DNA of 64,000 nt from Sphaerisporangium corydalis (GCF_025506355.1 NZ_JANZYP010000041.1:1-64000), one strand, 5' to 3'. Shown: positions 35,201 through 43,454, numbered from the stretch's first letter. Numbers and translations: made by a program. Notes: generated by a model not told the origin, from the sequence alone.

Positions 35201-35610
35201 TGGCCGGAGTAGGTCACGATCAGGGGGAGCGCCTGGCTGGCGGCGTCGTCGTAGCCGAACGCGGCGAGCTGGGTGACGTTGAACAGCCGGGGGTCGAGCC
35301 TGCCCGAGGCCAGGAGGGGCATCGCGTCCACCGGGACGATGCTGAGCCCGTCCTTGGCCCGGCGGTGGACGAAGGTGACCTTCTCCCTGCCGGGGCCGGC
35401 CTTGACGTCGAGCTGGGTCTGCTCGCCGGGCAGCGGGCGGAGGGTGACCTTGTCCCCGGTGATGAGGGTGATCGTCTTGGCGGGCCCGGCCGTGCCGGTG
35501 GGCGTGGGGGCCGGGGCCGTCGGGGTGGGGGTGGGGGTCGCCTGGGCTGGCGGAGCGGCCGCTACCAGGGCCACTATCACAGCGCCGATAAGGGCGGTTC
35601 TCTGAAGCAC
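32284..35610 (-). CDS. large secreted S8 subtilisin-like serine peptidase
   Basis: 1108 residues from GTG 35610, giving a clean Sec signal peptide (LQRTALIGAVIVALVAAAPPAQA). A Pro/Thr spacer and an N-terminal prodomain (TITLITGDKVTL) follow. The peptidase domain has Asp in VAVLDSGYDPGHPDL near 221, His in LNGHGTHVAATI near 254, the oxyanion Asn in VVASGNDGP and Ser in SGTSMATPHVTG near 428. About 600 C-terminal residues form beta-rich domains. It is extracellular. A frame extending upstream to 35760 has no signal peptide and overlaps the divergent regulator, so it is rejected. The divergent TrmB/LuxR-like regulator 55 bp away probably controls it. Confidence 0.92.
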   Translation of the reverse strand: MLQRTALIGAVIVALVAAAPPAQATPTPTPTAPAPTPTGTAGPAKTITLITGDKVTLRPLPGEQTQLDVKAGPGREKVTFVHRRAKDGLSIVPVDAMPLLASGRLDPRLFNVTQLAAFGYDDAASQALPLIVTYSGQAGAATLRTAGGRPLPAINGVARSEPHAAAGTLWKSLSGQARTAAAPEKIWLDGKAKLSLDVSVPHIGAPLAWQAGYTGQDVPVAVLDSGYDPGHPDLQGLVVKSENFTSEPDVRDLNGHGTHVAATIAGSGAASGGRYKGVAPGAKLLIGKICEQSGNCPDSGIIEAMTWAAENGARVANLSLGSPDVPGLDPVEQALNTLSEQYGTLFVVASGNDGPQTLGSPSSADSALSVGASFRDDDTVAEFSSTGPRAGDGAVKPDLIAPGVGIVAARAADTAAGSPVDDSYTEMSGTSMATPHVTGSAAIVAGRHPDWKAAQIKAALMASTAPGDELGAYVQGSGRVDVARAVAQQVTTEPASLSMGEFELPAPAPVEHTLTYRNDGDTAVKLDLSVIAKDGHGETVMPFKLSATTVEVPAHGTARVGVTAEPTAIGMYSGTVIAAGAGVSVRTGIGVRVEPEKRALKLAFTGTDGQPPAAAFAGVIDLDLKEQTNYDVSGGALDLRLEKGHRYTVVTLMADQDGTLVMAADPEFTLKADRTVAADARQAKPVDVRTEEPTARLAIGLLGMLQLADGVQPMGVDVDLGGMWGTDRIQGIKAIPTARAASKNFAYYRWTQWAKPKGDGTYDDSPYFYHLMKAEPRIPADPGYRPRRRDLAEVTSTYATQQDAKLGEHFALPVLYGKEMAWMPYGEVSRFPLPFHRTEYYTPGDTGWYPSFIQYKASEGWDNVDQFFFGRTTLYRAGQKTSDRWNNGVFAAGLTPGGDLSWREENLLQFATGLFEDGVPERLSYGEYLAPRARLYRDGKEVFTSDYLVGNVEVPADRKEGDYRLTMTADRDPAMTKVSTRVAAEWRFRSKTPAPGKRQVLPLLAVRITPELDDRNRAGTGHMRIPLRVQRQDGSPDLRVSAVTVDISYDDGRTWLPTLVLPSGKGTWSAETWHPVLTRGRFASLRVKVADTGGNTFAETVTRAYEIK

Positions 35611-35665
35611 AATCCGATTTCTAACGGTATGCGAATTTTGGTGACAAGGTGGTTCGTGTGGCCTA

Positions 35666-36712
35666 TTGCGGCAGTCGCCGGAAGTGGCCAAGATCTTAGG
35701 CGTGCTTGATGACGGCCCGGCGCTGGAAGTGGTGGGGATCAGCGAATTCGACGAGCGCATCTACCGAGAGGTGCTCGCCTGCCCCGGCATCACGGTGCAG
35801 GAGCTCGTCATGCGGAGCGGCGAGAGCTCGGGGCGCATCCAGACCTCCCTGAGCAGGATCCGCGCCAAAGGCCTGGTCAGCCGCCTGTGGGGCCGGTCGC
35901 CCCGCTGGACGGCGACCAACCCGGGGACCGCCATCCGCTCGCTGGTGCGCGGCCTGCAGAGCGACCTCGACCGGCTCACCGACACCGCCGACCAGCTTGA
36001 GGCGGCCTTCCGCACCGTCGGCCAGGACCCGGAGGAGGGCGGCCAGTTCGAGGTGCTGGCGGCGCCCGAGGAGCAGGCCCGGTGGTACGTCCGGCTGCAG
36101 CAGGAGGCCAAGGAGGAGGTACTGACCTTCGACCGGCCCCCGTACGTGCTGGACTACCACAACCCGCTGCAGACCGGCCTGCTCCGCAAGGGCGTCCGCT
36201 ACCGGACCATCTACGTGCCGGAGGCGTTCGACCACTCGGGGGCGCTCGACGAGCTGGGCAGTCTGGTCAAGGCGGGCGAGGAGGCGCGGGTCCTGCCCGA
36301 GCTGCCGTTCAAGATGGCGATCGTCGACCGGTGGCGCGCGGTCATGCCACTGCACATGGACACGCCGCTGACGCGCGGCGTGCTGATCAAGGGGTCCACC
36401 ATGGTGGTGGCCCTGGTCGAGCTGTTCGAGCGCCTGTGGCAGGAGGCGCTTCCGATGAGCCCGCAGCCCGCGCCGCGCGGCGGCGTGCCGGAGCCGGCCG
36501 GGGGCGGGGAACAGGAGTGGGCCGAGCTCGACCCGGAGGACCAGCGGCTGCTGACGCTGCTCTCGGCCGGGCTCAAGGACGACGCCATCGCCCGGCAGCT
36601 CGGCACCAGCCCGCGCAGCCTCCGCCGCCGGCTGCGCCACCTGCTGGACGAGCTGAACGCCGAGACCCGCTTCCAGGCGGGCGCCCAGGCCAGCCGCCGC
36701 GGCCTCGTGTGA
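35666..36712 (+). CDS. TrmB-like/LuxR-like two-HTH regulator
   Basis: 348 residues if started at TTG 35666; GTG 35684 and GTG 35702 are alternatives, and none has a clear ribosome-binding site. The N-terminal winged helix is ISEFDERIYREVLACPGITVQELVMRSG with a following recognition helix (~25-85). The central ligand-like region has EVLTFDRPPYVLDY near 150. The C-terminal LuxR-type HTH reads LLTLLSAGLKDDAIARQLGTSPRSLRRRLRHLLDEL (~295-330). Such regulators commonly lie beside actinomycete S8 peptidases, as here. The stop codon is inside a 15-bp tandem repeat. Confidence 0.8.
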   Translation: MRQSPEVAKILGVLDDGPALEVVGISEFDERIYREVLACPGITVQELVMRSGESSGRIQTSLSRIRAKGLVSRLWGRSPRWTATNPGTAIRSLVRGLQSDLDRLTDTADQLEAAFRTVGQDPEEGGQFEVLAAPEEQARWYVRLQQEAKEEVLTFDRPPYVLDYHNPLQTGLLRKGVRYRTIYVPEAFDHSGALDELGSLVKAGEEARVLPELPFKMAIVDRWRAVMPLHMDTPLTRGVLIKGSTMVVALVELFERLWQEALPMSPQPAPRGGVPEPAGGGEQEWAELDPEDQRLLTLLSAGLKDDAIARQLGTSPRSLRRRLRHLLDELNAETRFQAGAQASRRGLV

Positions 36713-36850
36713 CACGGCCTCGTGTGACACGGCCTCGTGTGACACGGCCTCGTGTGACGCTGCGTCGTGTGACGCTGCGTCGTGTGACGCTGCGTCGTGT
36801 GACGCTGCGTCGTGTGACGCTGCGTCGTGTGACGCGGCCTCTTTGACGTG
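36701..36850. repeat. 15-bp tandem repeat spanning a stop codon
   Basis: Nine full 15-bp units (36701-36835): four of the GGCCTCGTGTGACAC type, then units of the TGCGTCGTGTGACGC type, followed by degenerate copies to 36850. The first unit encodes the final Gly-Leu-Val-stop of the regulator, so every later unit is a copy of the gene's 3' end. Confidence 0.92.
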
Positions 36851-36873
36851 GCCTTTGACGCGGTCGGCCGCCG

Positions 36874-36911
36874 CCGGGAGGTCGCGGGGAGCCGGGAGGG
36901 GGACCTCCCGG
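36874..36911 (-). terminator. terminator after the quinoprotein gene
   Basis: CCGGGAGGTC (36874-36883) pairs perfectly with GACCTCCCGG (36902-36911). It begins about 10 bp past the minus-strand stop at 36921. Confidence 0.65.
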
Positions 36912-36920
36912 CCGCCCGTT

Positions 36921-38834
36921 CTAGGGACCGGTGCAGGTGACCGAGGCCGGCACGGCGTTCGTGCTGCCGTTCCAGCTACCGAGGAAGCCGAACACCGTGG
37001 TGCCGTTCGCGGGCACGGACCCGTTGTAGGAGACGTTCCTGACCGTGATGTTGGCGCCGCTCGCGGTCGCGGTGCCGCTCCAGATCTGCGTGATCGTCTG
37101 ACCATTGGCGAAGGCCCACCGCACGGTCCATCCGCTGATCGGCGCGGTGCCGGCGCGGACCGTCACCTCGGCCTGGAAGCCGCCCTGCCACTGGGAGATG
37201 ACGCGGTAGGTGGCGGCGCATGCCCCGACCGTCGGTGTCGGTGTCGGCGTGGGGGTCGGTGTCGGTGTAGGACCGGGGAGCCTGAACGAGTAGAACCTCG
37301 TGCTCGCCGTACCCCCGCGCGAGTAGCCGTTGCCCCAGTAGAGCCGCCCTCCGACGATCGCCGGGCCGGCGTTGGACGAGCCCGCGCCCTGGTACTCCCA
37401 CAGCACGCGGCCGGTGGCGGCGTCCAGCGCGTACATGTAGTTGTTCATCGAACCCGCGAACATCACCCCGTTGGCGTACGTGACCGGGCCGATCGACCGT
37501 CCGCCGTGCGGCTCGGGCACCTGCCAGAGGAGCCGCCCGGTCGCCGCGTCCAGCGCCCCGAACGAGCTGTAGGTGATCGTCTGCCCGTTGGGGAGCTGGT
37601 GCGAGAGGTTGCCGGCGTTGCTCGACGTGAAGAACACGCGCTGCCCGTCGGTGGCGGTGCCCCACTGGATGCCGCCCTGCGTCGAGCCGGGGCCGACCGA
37701 GGCGCTCCAGATGATCGCGCCGGTGGCCGCGTCGAGCATCCAGAACTCGCCGCTCTTCTGGCCCGCGCCCACGGCGCGGCGGGTCGTCCCGTTCGGGCCG
37801 GGGATCGTGTACAGGTGGGTGCCGTCGCCGGTGTCGTGGTCCGGGCCCGGGTTCGGGCAGTTGTTCGGCGGGGACCCCGGCAGGCAGGCGAAGTTCCACT
37901 CGTCGAAGCGGGGCGGCCCGGTGTTCCACTTGATCGCGCCCGTGGTGAGGTCCATCGCGATGATGGAGTCCTTGGCGTTCCAGGTCGGCAGGCACTGTTG
38001 CGGCGTGCCGCCGTTGCTCTGGCACGTGGTCGCGCTCTGCGGGATCGAGTAGTTCTGCCCGGTGCCGATGAAGATCGTGTTGCTGGCGGGGTCGATGCTC
38101 GGCGTGGTGCCCCACACCGACCCGCCGCTGAAGATGTCGCCGCCCGGCCCCTGGTCCGGCAGGGTGTACGACTTCCACCGCCGCGCCCCGGTGGCCGCGT
38201 CGATCGCCACCAGGCTGCCGCGGAACGTGCAGCAGTCGTACGAGGTGTCGGTGGCCAGGGAGAACTCGTCGGAGGAGACGCCCTGGTACAGGACGCCCTC
38301 GTGGTACACCGCCCCGCCGGTCAGCACGGCCCGAGGGTGCGTGTCGGTCGCCACGTTCCACCGGAGGTCGCCGTTGGCGACGTCGATCGCCAGCAGCCGG
38401 GCGCCGGACTGGGTGCCGATATAGACGGTGTCGCCGGCCACGACCGGGCTGGTGCGGGACACCACGGTGCCGCTCGCGCCCACGTAGGAGGCGACCGAAC
38501 GGGACCAGATCACCTGGCCGGTGTTCGCGTCCACCTTGTGGAAGTATCCGCCCCAGTCCGGGAAGTAGACCGCGCCGTTCACCACGGCGGGCGTCGCCGA
38601 GACGTCGCCCCGCGTGGTGTAGGTCCAGTTGAGCGCCAGCCCGCCCACCGTCGTCGTGCTGAGCAGGTTCTCGGTCGGGTTGGACCGGCTGTTGCCGATG
38701 TTCTGCCCGCCCATGGACCATTGCGGATCGTCCGCGGCACCCGCGGGCGCGGTGGTGGCCACCATGAAAGCAGCCGCCGCGCACGCCATGGCGACCGCGG
38801 ACACGGTCACCGCTCTCCTAATAATTGATGCCAC
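36921..38834 (-). CDS. secreted PQQ-type beta-propeller dehydrogenase with C-terminal CBM2
   Basis: 637 residues from GTG 38834 with GGGAGGC upstream. A Sec signal (TVSAVAMACAAAAFMVATTAPAGA) precedes a quinoprotein propeller (~35-500) with repeated AIDAATGARRWK, ALDAATGRLLWQ and ALDAATGRVLWEY blades. A vicinal Cys pair sits in SYDCCTFRGSL, similar to the disulfide of quinoprotein alcohol dehydrogenases. A Pro-Thr linker leads to a CBM2 (~540-637) with conserved WQGGFQAEVTV, ISGWTVRWAF and FGFLGSWNG. The body resembles polyvinyl-alcohol-dehydrogenase-like enzymes. The CBM2 points to cellulose or a similar polymer as anchor; the substrate itself is unknown. Confidence 0.85.
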   Translation of the reverse strand: MASIIRRAVTVSAVAMACAAAAFMVATTAPAGAADDPQWSMGGQNIGNSRSNPTENLLSTTTVGGLALNWTYTTRGDVSATPAVVNGAVYFPDWGGYFHKVDANTGQVIWSRSVASYVGASGTVVSRTSPVVAGDTVYIGTQSGARLLAIDVANGDLRWNVATDTHPRAVLTGGAVYHEGVLYQGVSSDEFSLATDTSYDCCTFRGSLVAIDAATGARRWKSYTLPDQGPGGDIFSGGSVWGTTPSIDPASNTIFIGTGQNYSIPQSATTCQSNGGTPQQCLPTWNAKDSIIAMDLTTGAIKWNTGPPRFDEWNFACLPGSPPNNCPNPGPDHDTGDGTHLYTIPGPNGTTRRAVGAGQKSGEFWMLDAATGAIIWSASVGPGSTQGGIQWGTATDGQRVFFTSSNAGNLSHQLPNGQTITYSSFGALDAATGRLLWQVPEPHGGRSIGPVTYANGVMFAGSMNNYMYALDAATGRVLWEYQGAGSSNAGPAIVGGRLYWGNGYSRGGTASTRFYSFRLPGPTPTPTPTPTPTPTVGACAATYRVISQWQGGFQAEVTVRAGTAPISGWTVRWAFANGQTITQIWSGTATASGANITVRNVSYNGSVPANGTTVFGFLGSWNGSTNAVPASVTCTGP

Positions 38835-39163
38835 ATCGCCTCCCTAATCGATTGCAGCAGACGAAACGCAATATAACTCTCGGCGGAATGGCTTCCTTGA
38901 AACGTTCACCCTGGCCGGGTTATTCGAAACATTTCTTCGATATCCGCAGGTCACTGGAGGACTCCGGTTTCGTCCACGGCATGAGCCCTGGTCAGAGGCC
39001 TGAATAAACCATTCCGGTTCGAGAACTCCCACCCATGAAGTCCACGCCCGGCCGCCGCCTTCGAAAGCGAAATCCCCCCGTCGGTCGCAACCCGCCCAGC
39101 GGAAAAGCCGTCTTCTCCTGCACGGCGCCGCGGGCGACCTGGAGAAGGTCACAGGGCGGCCTG
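38835..39163. other. gene-free divergent region
   Basis: About 330 bp upstream of the quinoprotein gene, noticeably less GC-rich than its surroundings (for example around 38855-39010). It should hold that gene's promoter, but I see no convincing -35/-10 pair, operator or small gene. Confidence 0.5.
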
Positions 39164-39194
39164 TTGACTCTGACACCGTGTCAGGGGCCAGCAT
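39164..39194 (+). promoter_or_regulatory. MerR-type promoter with 19-bp spacer and operator dyad
   Basis: TTGACT (39164-39169) and CAGCAT (39189-39194) are separated by 19 bp. Inside the spacer CTGACAC-C-GTGTCAG (39170-39184) is a perfect 7-1-7 dyad. Overlong spacing with a dyad between the elements is the classic MerR arrangement. The predicted start site falls at about 39201, the GTG start codon itself. Confidence 0.75.
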
Positions 39195-39200
39195 GGAGCC

Positions 39201-40034
39201 GTGTTCAGCATCGGAGAGTTCGCCGCGCTCGGTCGTGTGTCCGTGCGCATGCTGCGTCACTACGACGCGATCGGGCTGCTCAGGCCGGCGGAGATCCACC
39301 CGGTCAGCGGCTACCGCTACTACCAGGCCGACCAGCTGCGCCGGCTCAACCGGGTCATCGCCCTGAAGGACCTCGGCCTGACCCTCGAGAAGGTCGCCGA
39401 CATCCTCGACGACAAGGTCGGCATCGCCGAACTGCACGGCATGCTCCGGCTGCGCAGAGCACAACTGGAGGCGCAGCTGTCCTCGGACGCCGCCCGGCTG
39501 ACCCGGGTCGAGGCACGGCTGCGCATGATCGAAGAGGAGGGTCACATGGACACCGAGGACGTCGTGCTGAAGGGGGTCGCGCCCGCTCGCGTCGCCGAAC
39601 TGTCGGCGCGGGCCGCCAGTTACGAGGGCGAGGACATCGGCCCGGTGATCGGGCCGCTGTACCAGGAGATCTGCCGGCGCATGGATGTCGCCGGCGTGTG
39701 TCCGTCCGGGCCGTCGATCGCGTACTACACGGCCGCCCCCGGGGAGACGGGGGACGGGCAGGCGGTGCTGGTCCACGCGGCCGTGGAAGTGGCCCGCGAC
39801 ACCGGCCCCGGCCGGGAGTTCGACGTCCTGGACCTCCCGGGCATCGAGTCCGCCGCGACGATCGTGCACCGTGGCCCCATGGACGAAGCGGACCGGAGCA
39901 TGCAGATCCTGGCCCGCTGGATCGACGACAACGGCTACAAACCCCTGGGCTACGCCCGAGAGGTATGCCTGCAAATGAACGAGAACCCCGCCAACTGGGT
40001 CCACGAGTTCCAGCTCGCCGTCTCCAAGGCCTAG
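39201..40034 (+). CDS. MerR-family regulator with GyrI-like ligand domain (BmrR/TipAL-like)
   Basis: 277 residues from GTG 39201. The N-terminal MerR helix-turn-helix reads FSIGEFAALGRVSVRMLRHYDAIGLLRP, then SGYRYYQADQLRRLNRV, followed by a dimerisation coiled coil (~80-115). The C-terminal GyrI-like effector domain (~130-277) ends GYAREVCLQMNENPANWVHEFQLAV. Such proteins bind cationic drugs and activate promoters by untwisting. The likely target includes its own promoter; no efflux gene is adjacent. Translation is probably leaderless. Confidence 0.9.
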   Translation: MFSIGEFAALGRVSVRMLRHYDAIGLLRPAEIHPVSGYRYYQADQLRRLNRVIALKDLGLTLEKVADILDDKVGIAELHGMLRLRRAQLEAQLSSDAARLTRVEARLRMIEEEGHMDTEDVVLKGVAPARVAELSARAASYEGEDIGPVIGPLYQEICRRMDVAGVCPSGPSIAYYTAAPGETGDGQAVLVHAAVEVARDTGPGREFDVLDLPGIESAATIVHRGPMDEADRSMQILARWIDDNGYKPLGYAREVCLQMNENPANWVHEFQLAVSKA

Positions 40035-40047
40035 GCGAACCGATCGG

Positions 40048-40593
40048 CTAGCCGGCGGCCGGGACGTAGGTCAGGTTGAGGACGCCGGTTCGGAAGGTCT
40101 CCGATTCGACCAGCTTCAGCGGGTGGGCCGGGGTGCCGTCGAACAGGCGCCGGCCCTGGCCGAGGGCGATCGGGTGGAGGAGGAGGCGCAGCTCGTCGAG
40201 GAGGCCGTTGGCGAGCAGCCACCGTACGGTCGTCGCGGAGCCGGACATCTGGATGTCGCCGTCGGTCCGCTCCTTGATCTCGCGCACCTGGGCCGCGACG
40301 TCACCGGAGATGACGGTGGTGTTGTTCCAGTCCGCCTTCTCCAGGGTGTCCGACACGACGTACTTGCGGGCGTTGTTGATGAACTTGGCGAAGTCCTGGT
40401 CGGTGTCCGTCGTCGTCCAGTAGGCCGACCACTCCTCGTACAGCGTGCGGCCCATGAGGAACGCCGCCGCGGTCTGCATGCCCGCCTCGACCGCGGCGCC
40501 CATCTCGTCGTTGAAGTACGGGAAGTGCCACTGGTCCGGCGCCTCGACCACACCGTCAAGGGAGATGAAGAAGTTCGAGATGATCTTGCCCAT
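40048..40593 (-). CDS. dihydrofolate-reductase-like (RibD C-terminal domain) protein
   Basis: 181 residues from ATG 40593. The N-terminal MGKIISNFFISLDGVVEAPDQW, MGRTLYEEWSAYW near 48, VISGDVAAQVREIKE and the C-terminal LLLHPIALGQGRRLFDG are typical of the YyaP/RibD_C family of small NADPH-dependent reductases. The physiological substrate is unknown. It is convergent with the MerR regulator, with only 13 bp between stops. Confidence 0.88.
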   Translation of the reverse strand: MGKIISNFFISLDGVVEAPDQWHFPYFNDEMGAAVEAGMQTAAAFLMGRTLYEEWSAYWTTTDTDQDFAKFINNARKYVVSDTLEKADWNNTTVISGDVAAQVREIKERTDGDIQMSGSATTVRWLLANGLLDELRLLLHPIALGQGRRLFDGTPAHPLKLVESETFRTGVLNLTYVPAAG

Positions 40594-40735
40594 TGTGCTA
40601 GCTCCGTTCGGCGGGTCCGGGGCCGTCCTGCTCGGCCCGGCACGAACGAAGCTAGCGGCTCGCCACGACATTTCCTAAGCCAAGACCGTGTGGCGGGCCG
40701 GGGGCGGGGACGGCGCTGGGCCGTCCCCGCCCAGG

Positions 40736-41497
40736 TCAGCCTCCGAGCGCCATGTACAGGCGGGTGCCCTGGGGGCGGTAGCCGACGCGTTCGTAGACGC
40801 GGCGTGATCCCTCACCCCCGTACTCCAGCCACACCGACCGCGCCCCCTGGGCGAACATGACCTCGGTCAGCGCGGCGGTGACGGAGGCGGCGATGCCACG
40901 TCCGCGGAAGGCGGGGCGCGTGCCCACGCCCGCCAGCTCCGAGGTGCCCACGGCCGGTGCGGAGCAGGAGGCCCCGCCGGCGCAGCGGCCGTCGGGCGCC
41001 CGGACGAACCGCACGGCCCCGCCGCTCTCCTGGATGCGGCGCAACCGGGCCACGCCCTCCGGCGAGGAGGCGAACTCCCCGTTGAACGCCTCGGCCAAGG
41101 CGGCGTCGATCGACGCGTAGTCCTCGTCCGTCGACGGGGTCTCCACAAGGAGCACGGCCGGTTCGAGGACCGGTGGCATCGTCAGCGTGGCAGGAGTGCA
41201 GACCAGGTACTCGTGTACCTCCTCCGTGGTGAATCCCGCCTCGCGCAACGCGGGCTCGACGGCGGGCGCGGCGTCCGGCGCGAACTCCAGCCGGGGCTTG
41301 AGGCCGCGCTCGCGGAACGCCTCGATCAGCGCGGCGACGTCCTGGCCGGTCGGCCGGGCGCCGGGTTCGGGGGTCGCGTAGTTGATGTGCGGGCTGGTGG
41401 TGCCGGGGTCGAACCCCGCGACGAAGCCACCGGTCTGGACGACCACGGGGCGGCGGCGGAGGTTGGCTACGGCGAAGCTCTGGACGTTGGTGTCCAC
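40736..41497 (-). CDS. GNAT-family N-acetyltransferase
   Basis: 253 residues from GTG 41497 with GAGGT upstream; longer frames to 41548 lack support. The C-terminal GNAT domain (~130-253) has the acetyl-CoA loop VGTRPAFRGRGIAASVTAAL and then ARSVWLEYGGEGSRRVYERVGYRPQG. The N-terminal half (PRLEFAPDAAPAVEPALREAGFTTEE) is a degenerate GNAT-like repeat. Substrate unknown. Confidence 0.85.
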   Translation of the reverse strand: MDTNVQSFAVANLRRRPVVVQTGGFVAGFDPGTTSPHINYATPEPGARPTGQDVAALIEAFRERGLKPRLEFAPDAAPAVEPALREAGFTTEEVHEYLVCTPATLTMPPVLEPAVLLVETPSTDEDYASIDAALAEAFNGEFASSPEGVARLRRIQESGGAVRFVRAPDGRCAGGASCSAPAVGTSELAGVGTRPAFRGRGIAASVTAALTEVMFAQGARSVWLEYGGEGSRRVYERVGYRPQGTRLYMALGG

Positions 41498-41792
41498 GGT
41501 GATGGTGACCTCACGTTGATGACATGGTGGCGCGCGGTCCCGACGCACGAGGTGGATCGGGTGAGCCGCGCATGCTCGTCAGACCCGGCGCGGGGCCGGG
41601 CGCGTTGGGCCGCCGTGAGGGACGGACGTGGCACTGATGGTGCCGATGCTGCCGGGTGGGCAGACCGGTCAGTGCCGACGGCGGCCGCTGAGGGACGCCG
41701 AGACCATGGACTTCATTCCCTTGCCGTGTGTGTACGCGTGCTGAAGCGCGATCAACGTTCCCACGACGCCCGCGAGCGCGCAACAGGAAAAG

Positions 41793-41823
41793 GGAGCCGT
41801 CCCCGGCGACCGGGGACGGCTCC
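41793..41823 (-). terminator. intrinsic terminator of the GH54 gene
   Basis: Perfect 14-bp stem GGAGCCGTCCCCGG (41793-41806) with its complement (41810-41823) and a 3-base loop. In the minus-strand reading it is followed by TTTTCCTGTT, a U-rich tract unusual in this window. It lies 20 bp past the stop. Confidence 0.92.
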
Positions 41824-41842
41824 GTTCGGGTGTGTCAGAAGG

Positions 41843-43405
41843 TCAGGACCAGGCCGGACCGACGACCCAGCTCACGTCGTCGGCCCACGAGCCCGTGGCG
41901 TCGAAGGTGTTCGAGCCGCCGTTGCTCGCGATGTAGACGGTGTTGGCGTAGTGGCGCAGGAACCTCGTCGGGAAGTTGTAGGAGGCGAACGAGGTGCCCT
42001 GGCCGTTCATGCCGCCCTGGGGGCAGAAGGTGGCGTCGGCGGCGAACAGCGTGCTTCCGTCGTTGGCCTGCCTGTGCAACTGGTAGTTGGAGTGCCGCAG
42101 GTAGTCCCCCGGGTAGTTCCTCGACTCGAACGACACGCAGGAACTGCTGGCCAGACCCTGGCGCACGGTCCACGAGGCGTCGCCCTTGTCCGTCGAGGAG
42201 CTCGACGAGGTGATCACCGAGGTGATCGCGTTGTCGTTCTGGTGGCGGATGTAGCGGTCCGTGCAGCAGGCCGTCGTCGCCCGCAGTGAGATCGTCGAGC
42301 CGGGGGTCAGGGTGCCCGAGCCGCCGCCCGACGTGGTGGCGTAGCCGGCGGCGTTGATGTTGGCCTGCACCGCGTTCTCGGTGGCGTCCGAGGGGTAGCC
42401 GGACGTCATCACGCCCTCGTAGAAGGTGCCGGCGGCGCCGATGCTGTTGTCGCCGCCGATGCCGAGGATGATGGCGCCTTCCTTCTTCATCGGGTTGTAG
42501 CCCGCGACATTGGGTCGCACCCCGTTGTAGAAGGTCGACAGGCCGCCCGACTGCGCGTTGCCGCCCCGGATGGCCCAGTGGTTCGGCTCACCCTTGACGA
42601 CGGCGGTCAGGAACCGGTGGGTCACGGTCGGGTCGTTCGCGTTGTAGCGCTGGTTCACCCCGGAGAACAGGCCGTTCTCCAGGTCGGCCATGATCCAGGG
42701 GCCGTTCCCCGAGCCGTAGCCCCAGACCTTGATGTTCCCGAAGTAGATGGCCTCCATGGTGCCGTTGCCGTTGTCACGGCTGTTGGTCTCGGCGTTGCCG
42801 TAGTCGAAACAGCAGCCGCCGTTGTAGTGGGTGCCGTCGAAGATCGCGTACATCCCCTCCGGCTGGTCCCCCCGCGCGACGCCCGAGGTCGCGTTGTTGC
42901 GGTAACCGGTGCCGGGAGCCACGAAGACGCCGTACGCCTTCTGACCGCCGACCATGATCGGCGCCGCGGTCGCGACCGCGAGGTTGTCGTATCCGCCCGC
43001 GGCCGGGCCGGAGAACCCGCCGGGAGGCGCCTGGGTGAGGCGGTTGTTCCGGCCGGACTGGTCGTAGATGACGGTGATCAGGCAGGTCGTGCCGGCACAG
43101 AACGCGTCCTGCGTCGCGGCGTTGGCGACCCCGCCCGCGCTCAGGACGCCGATGTCCCGGGTGGTGTTGTCCGAGGAGCGGCGCACCTGGTACAGCGACC
43201 CGCTGTAGGAGCCGTAGAGGGCACGGGTGGTGCTGTGCGCCGCCACACAGGGTGTGCCGCCCGAGGCGTAGATGTCACAAGGGAGCGTCCCCGCGGCCTG
43301 CGACGTGCCCGCCGTGCCGGTGACGAGGCCGGCGACGAGGGCGAGCGTCGCGCCCGCGGATAATGATGCCCTTTTGAGGTTCCTGAGTATCGACCGGGAG
43401 AACAT
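41843..43405 (-). CDS. secreted GH54 alpha-L-arabinofuranosidase with CBM42
   Basis: 520 residues. A Sec signal (KRASLSAGATLALVAGLVTGTAGTSQA) precedes an AbfB-type catalytic domain (~37-355): PCDIYASGGTPCVAAHSTTRALY, the vicinal-cysteine loop YNGGCCFDYGNAETNSRD, WIMADLENGLFSG and GIGGDNSIGAAGTFYEGVMT. Family knowledge places the nucleophile Glu and acid/base Asp in the last two segments. The C-terminal CBM42 (~370-520) binds arabinose side chains (SFESRNYPGDYLRHSNYQLHR; FLRHYANTVYIAS). It releases arabinose from arabinan or arabinoxylan outside the cell. Two LacI-type operators upstream suggest sugar-dependent repression; a T-tailed terminator follows. Confidence 0.92.
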   Translation of the reverse strand: MFSRSILRNLKRASLSAGATLALVAGLVTGTAGTSQAAGTLPCDIYASGGTPCVAAHSTTRALYGSYSGSLYQVRRSSDNTTRDIGVLSAGGVANAATQDAFCAGTTCLITVIYDQSGRNNRLTQAPPGGFSGPAAGGYDNLAVATAAPIMVGGQKAYGVFVAPGTGYRNNATSGVARGDQPEGMYAIFDGTHYNGGCCFDYGNAETNSRDNGNGTMEAIYFGNIKVWGYGSGNGPWIMADLENGLFSGVNQRYNANDPTVTHRFLTAVVKGEPNHWAIRGGNAQSGGLSTFYNGVRPNVAGYNPMKKEGAIILGIGGDNSIGAAGTFYEGVMTSGYPSDATENAVQANINAAGYATTSGGGSGTLTPGSTISLRATTACCTDRYIRHQNDNAITSVITSSSSSTDKGDASWTVRQGLASSSCVSFESRNYPGDYLRHSNYQLHRQANDGSTLFAADATFCPQGGMNGQGTSFASYNFPTRFLRHYANTVYIASNGGSNTFDATGSWADDVSWVVGPAWS

Positions 43406-43454
43406 CGAATCCTGTGCCTTTCTACGATTGGACCGCTCCGGCGGCGAATGAGGC

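Noticed and set aside
32239-35640. Plus-strand open frame of over 1100 codons
   Set aside because: Exact antisense of the secreted subtilase, Gly/Val/His-rich, no start signals or family.
36701-36850. CRISPR-like array
   Set aside because: Units are contiguous 15-mers with no spacers; it is a simple tandem repeat.
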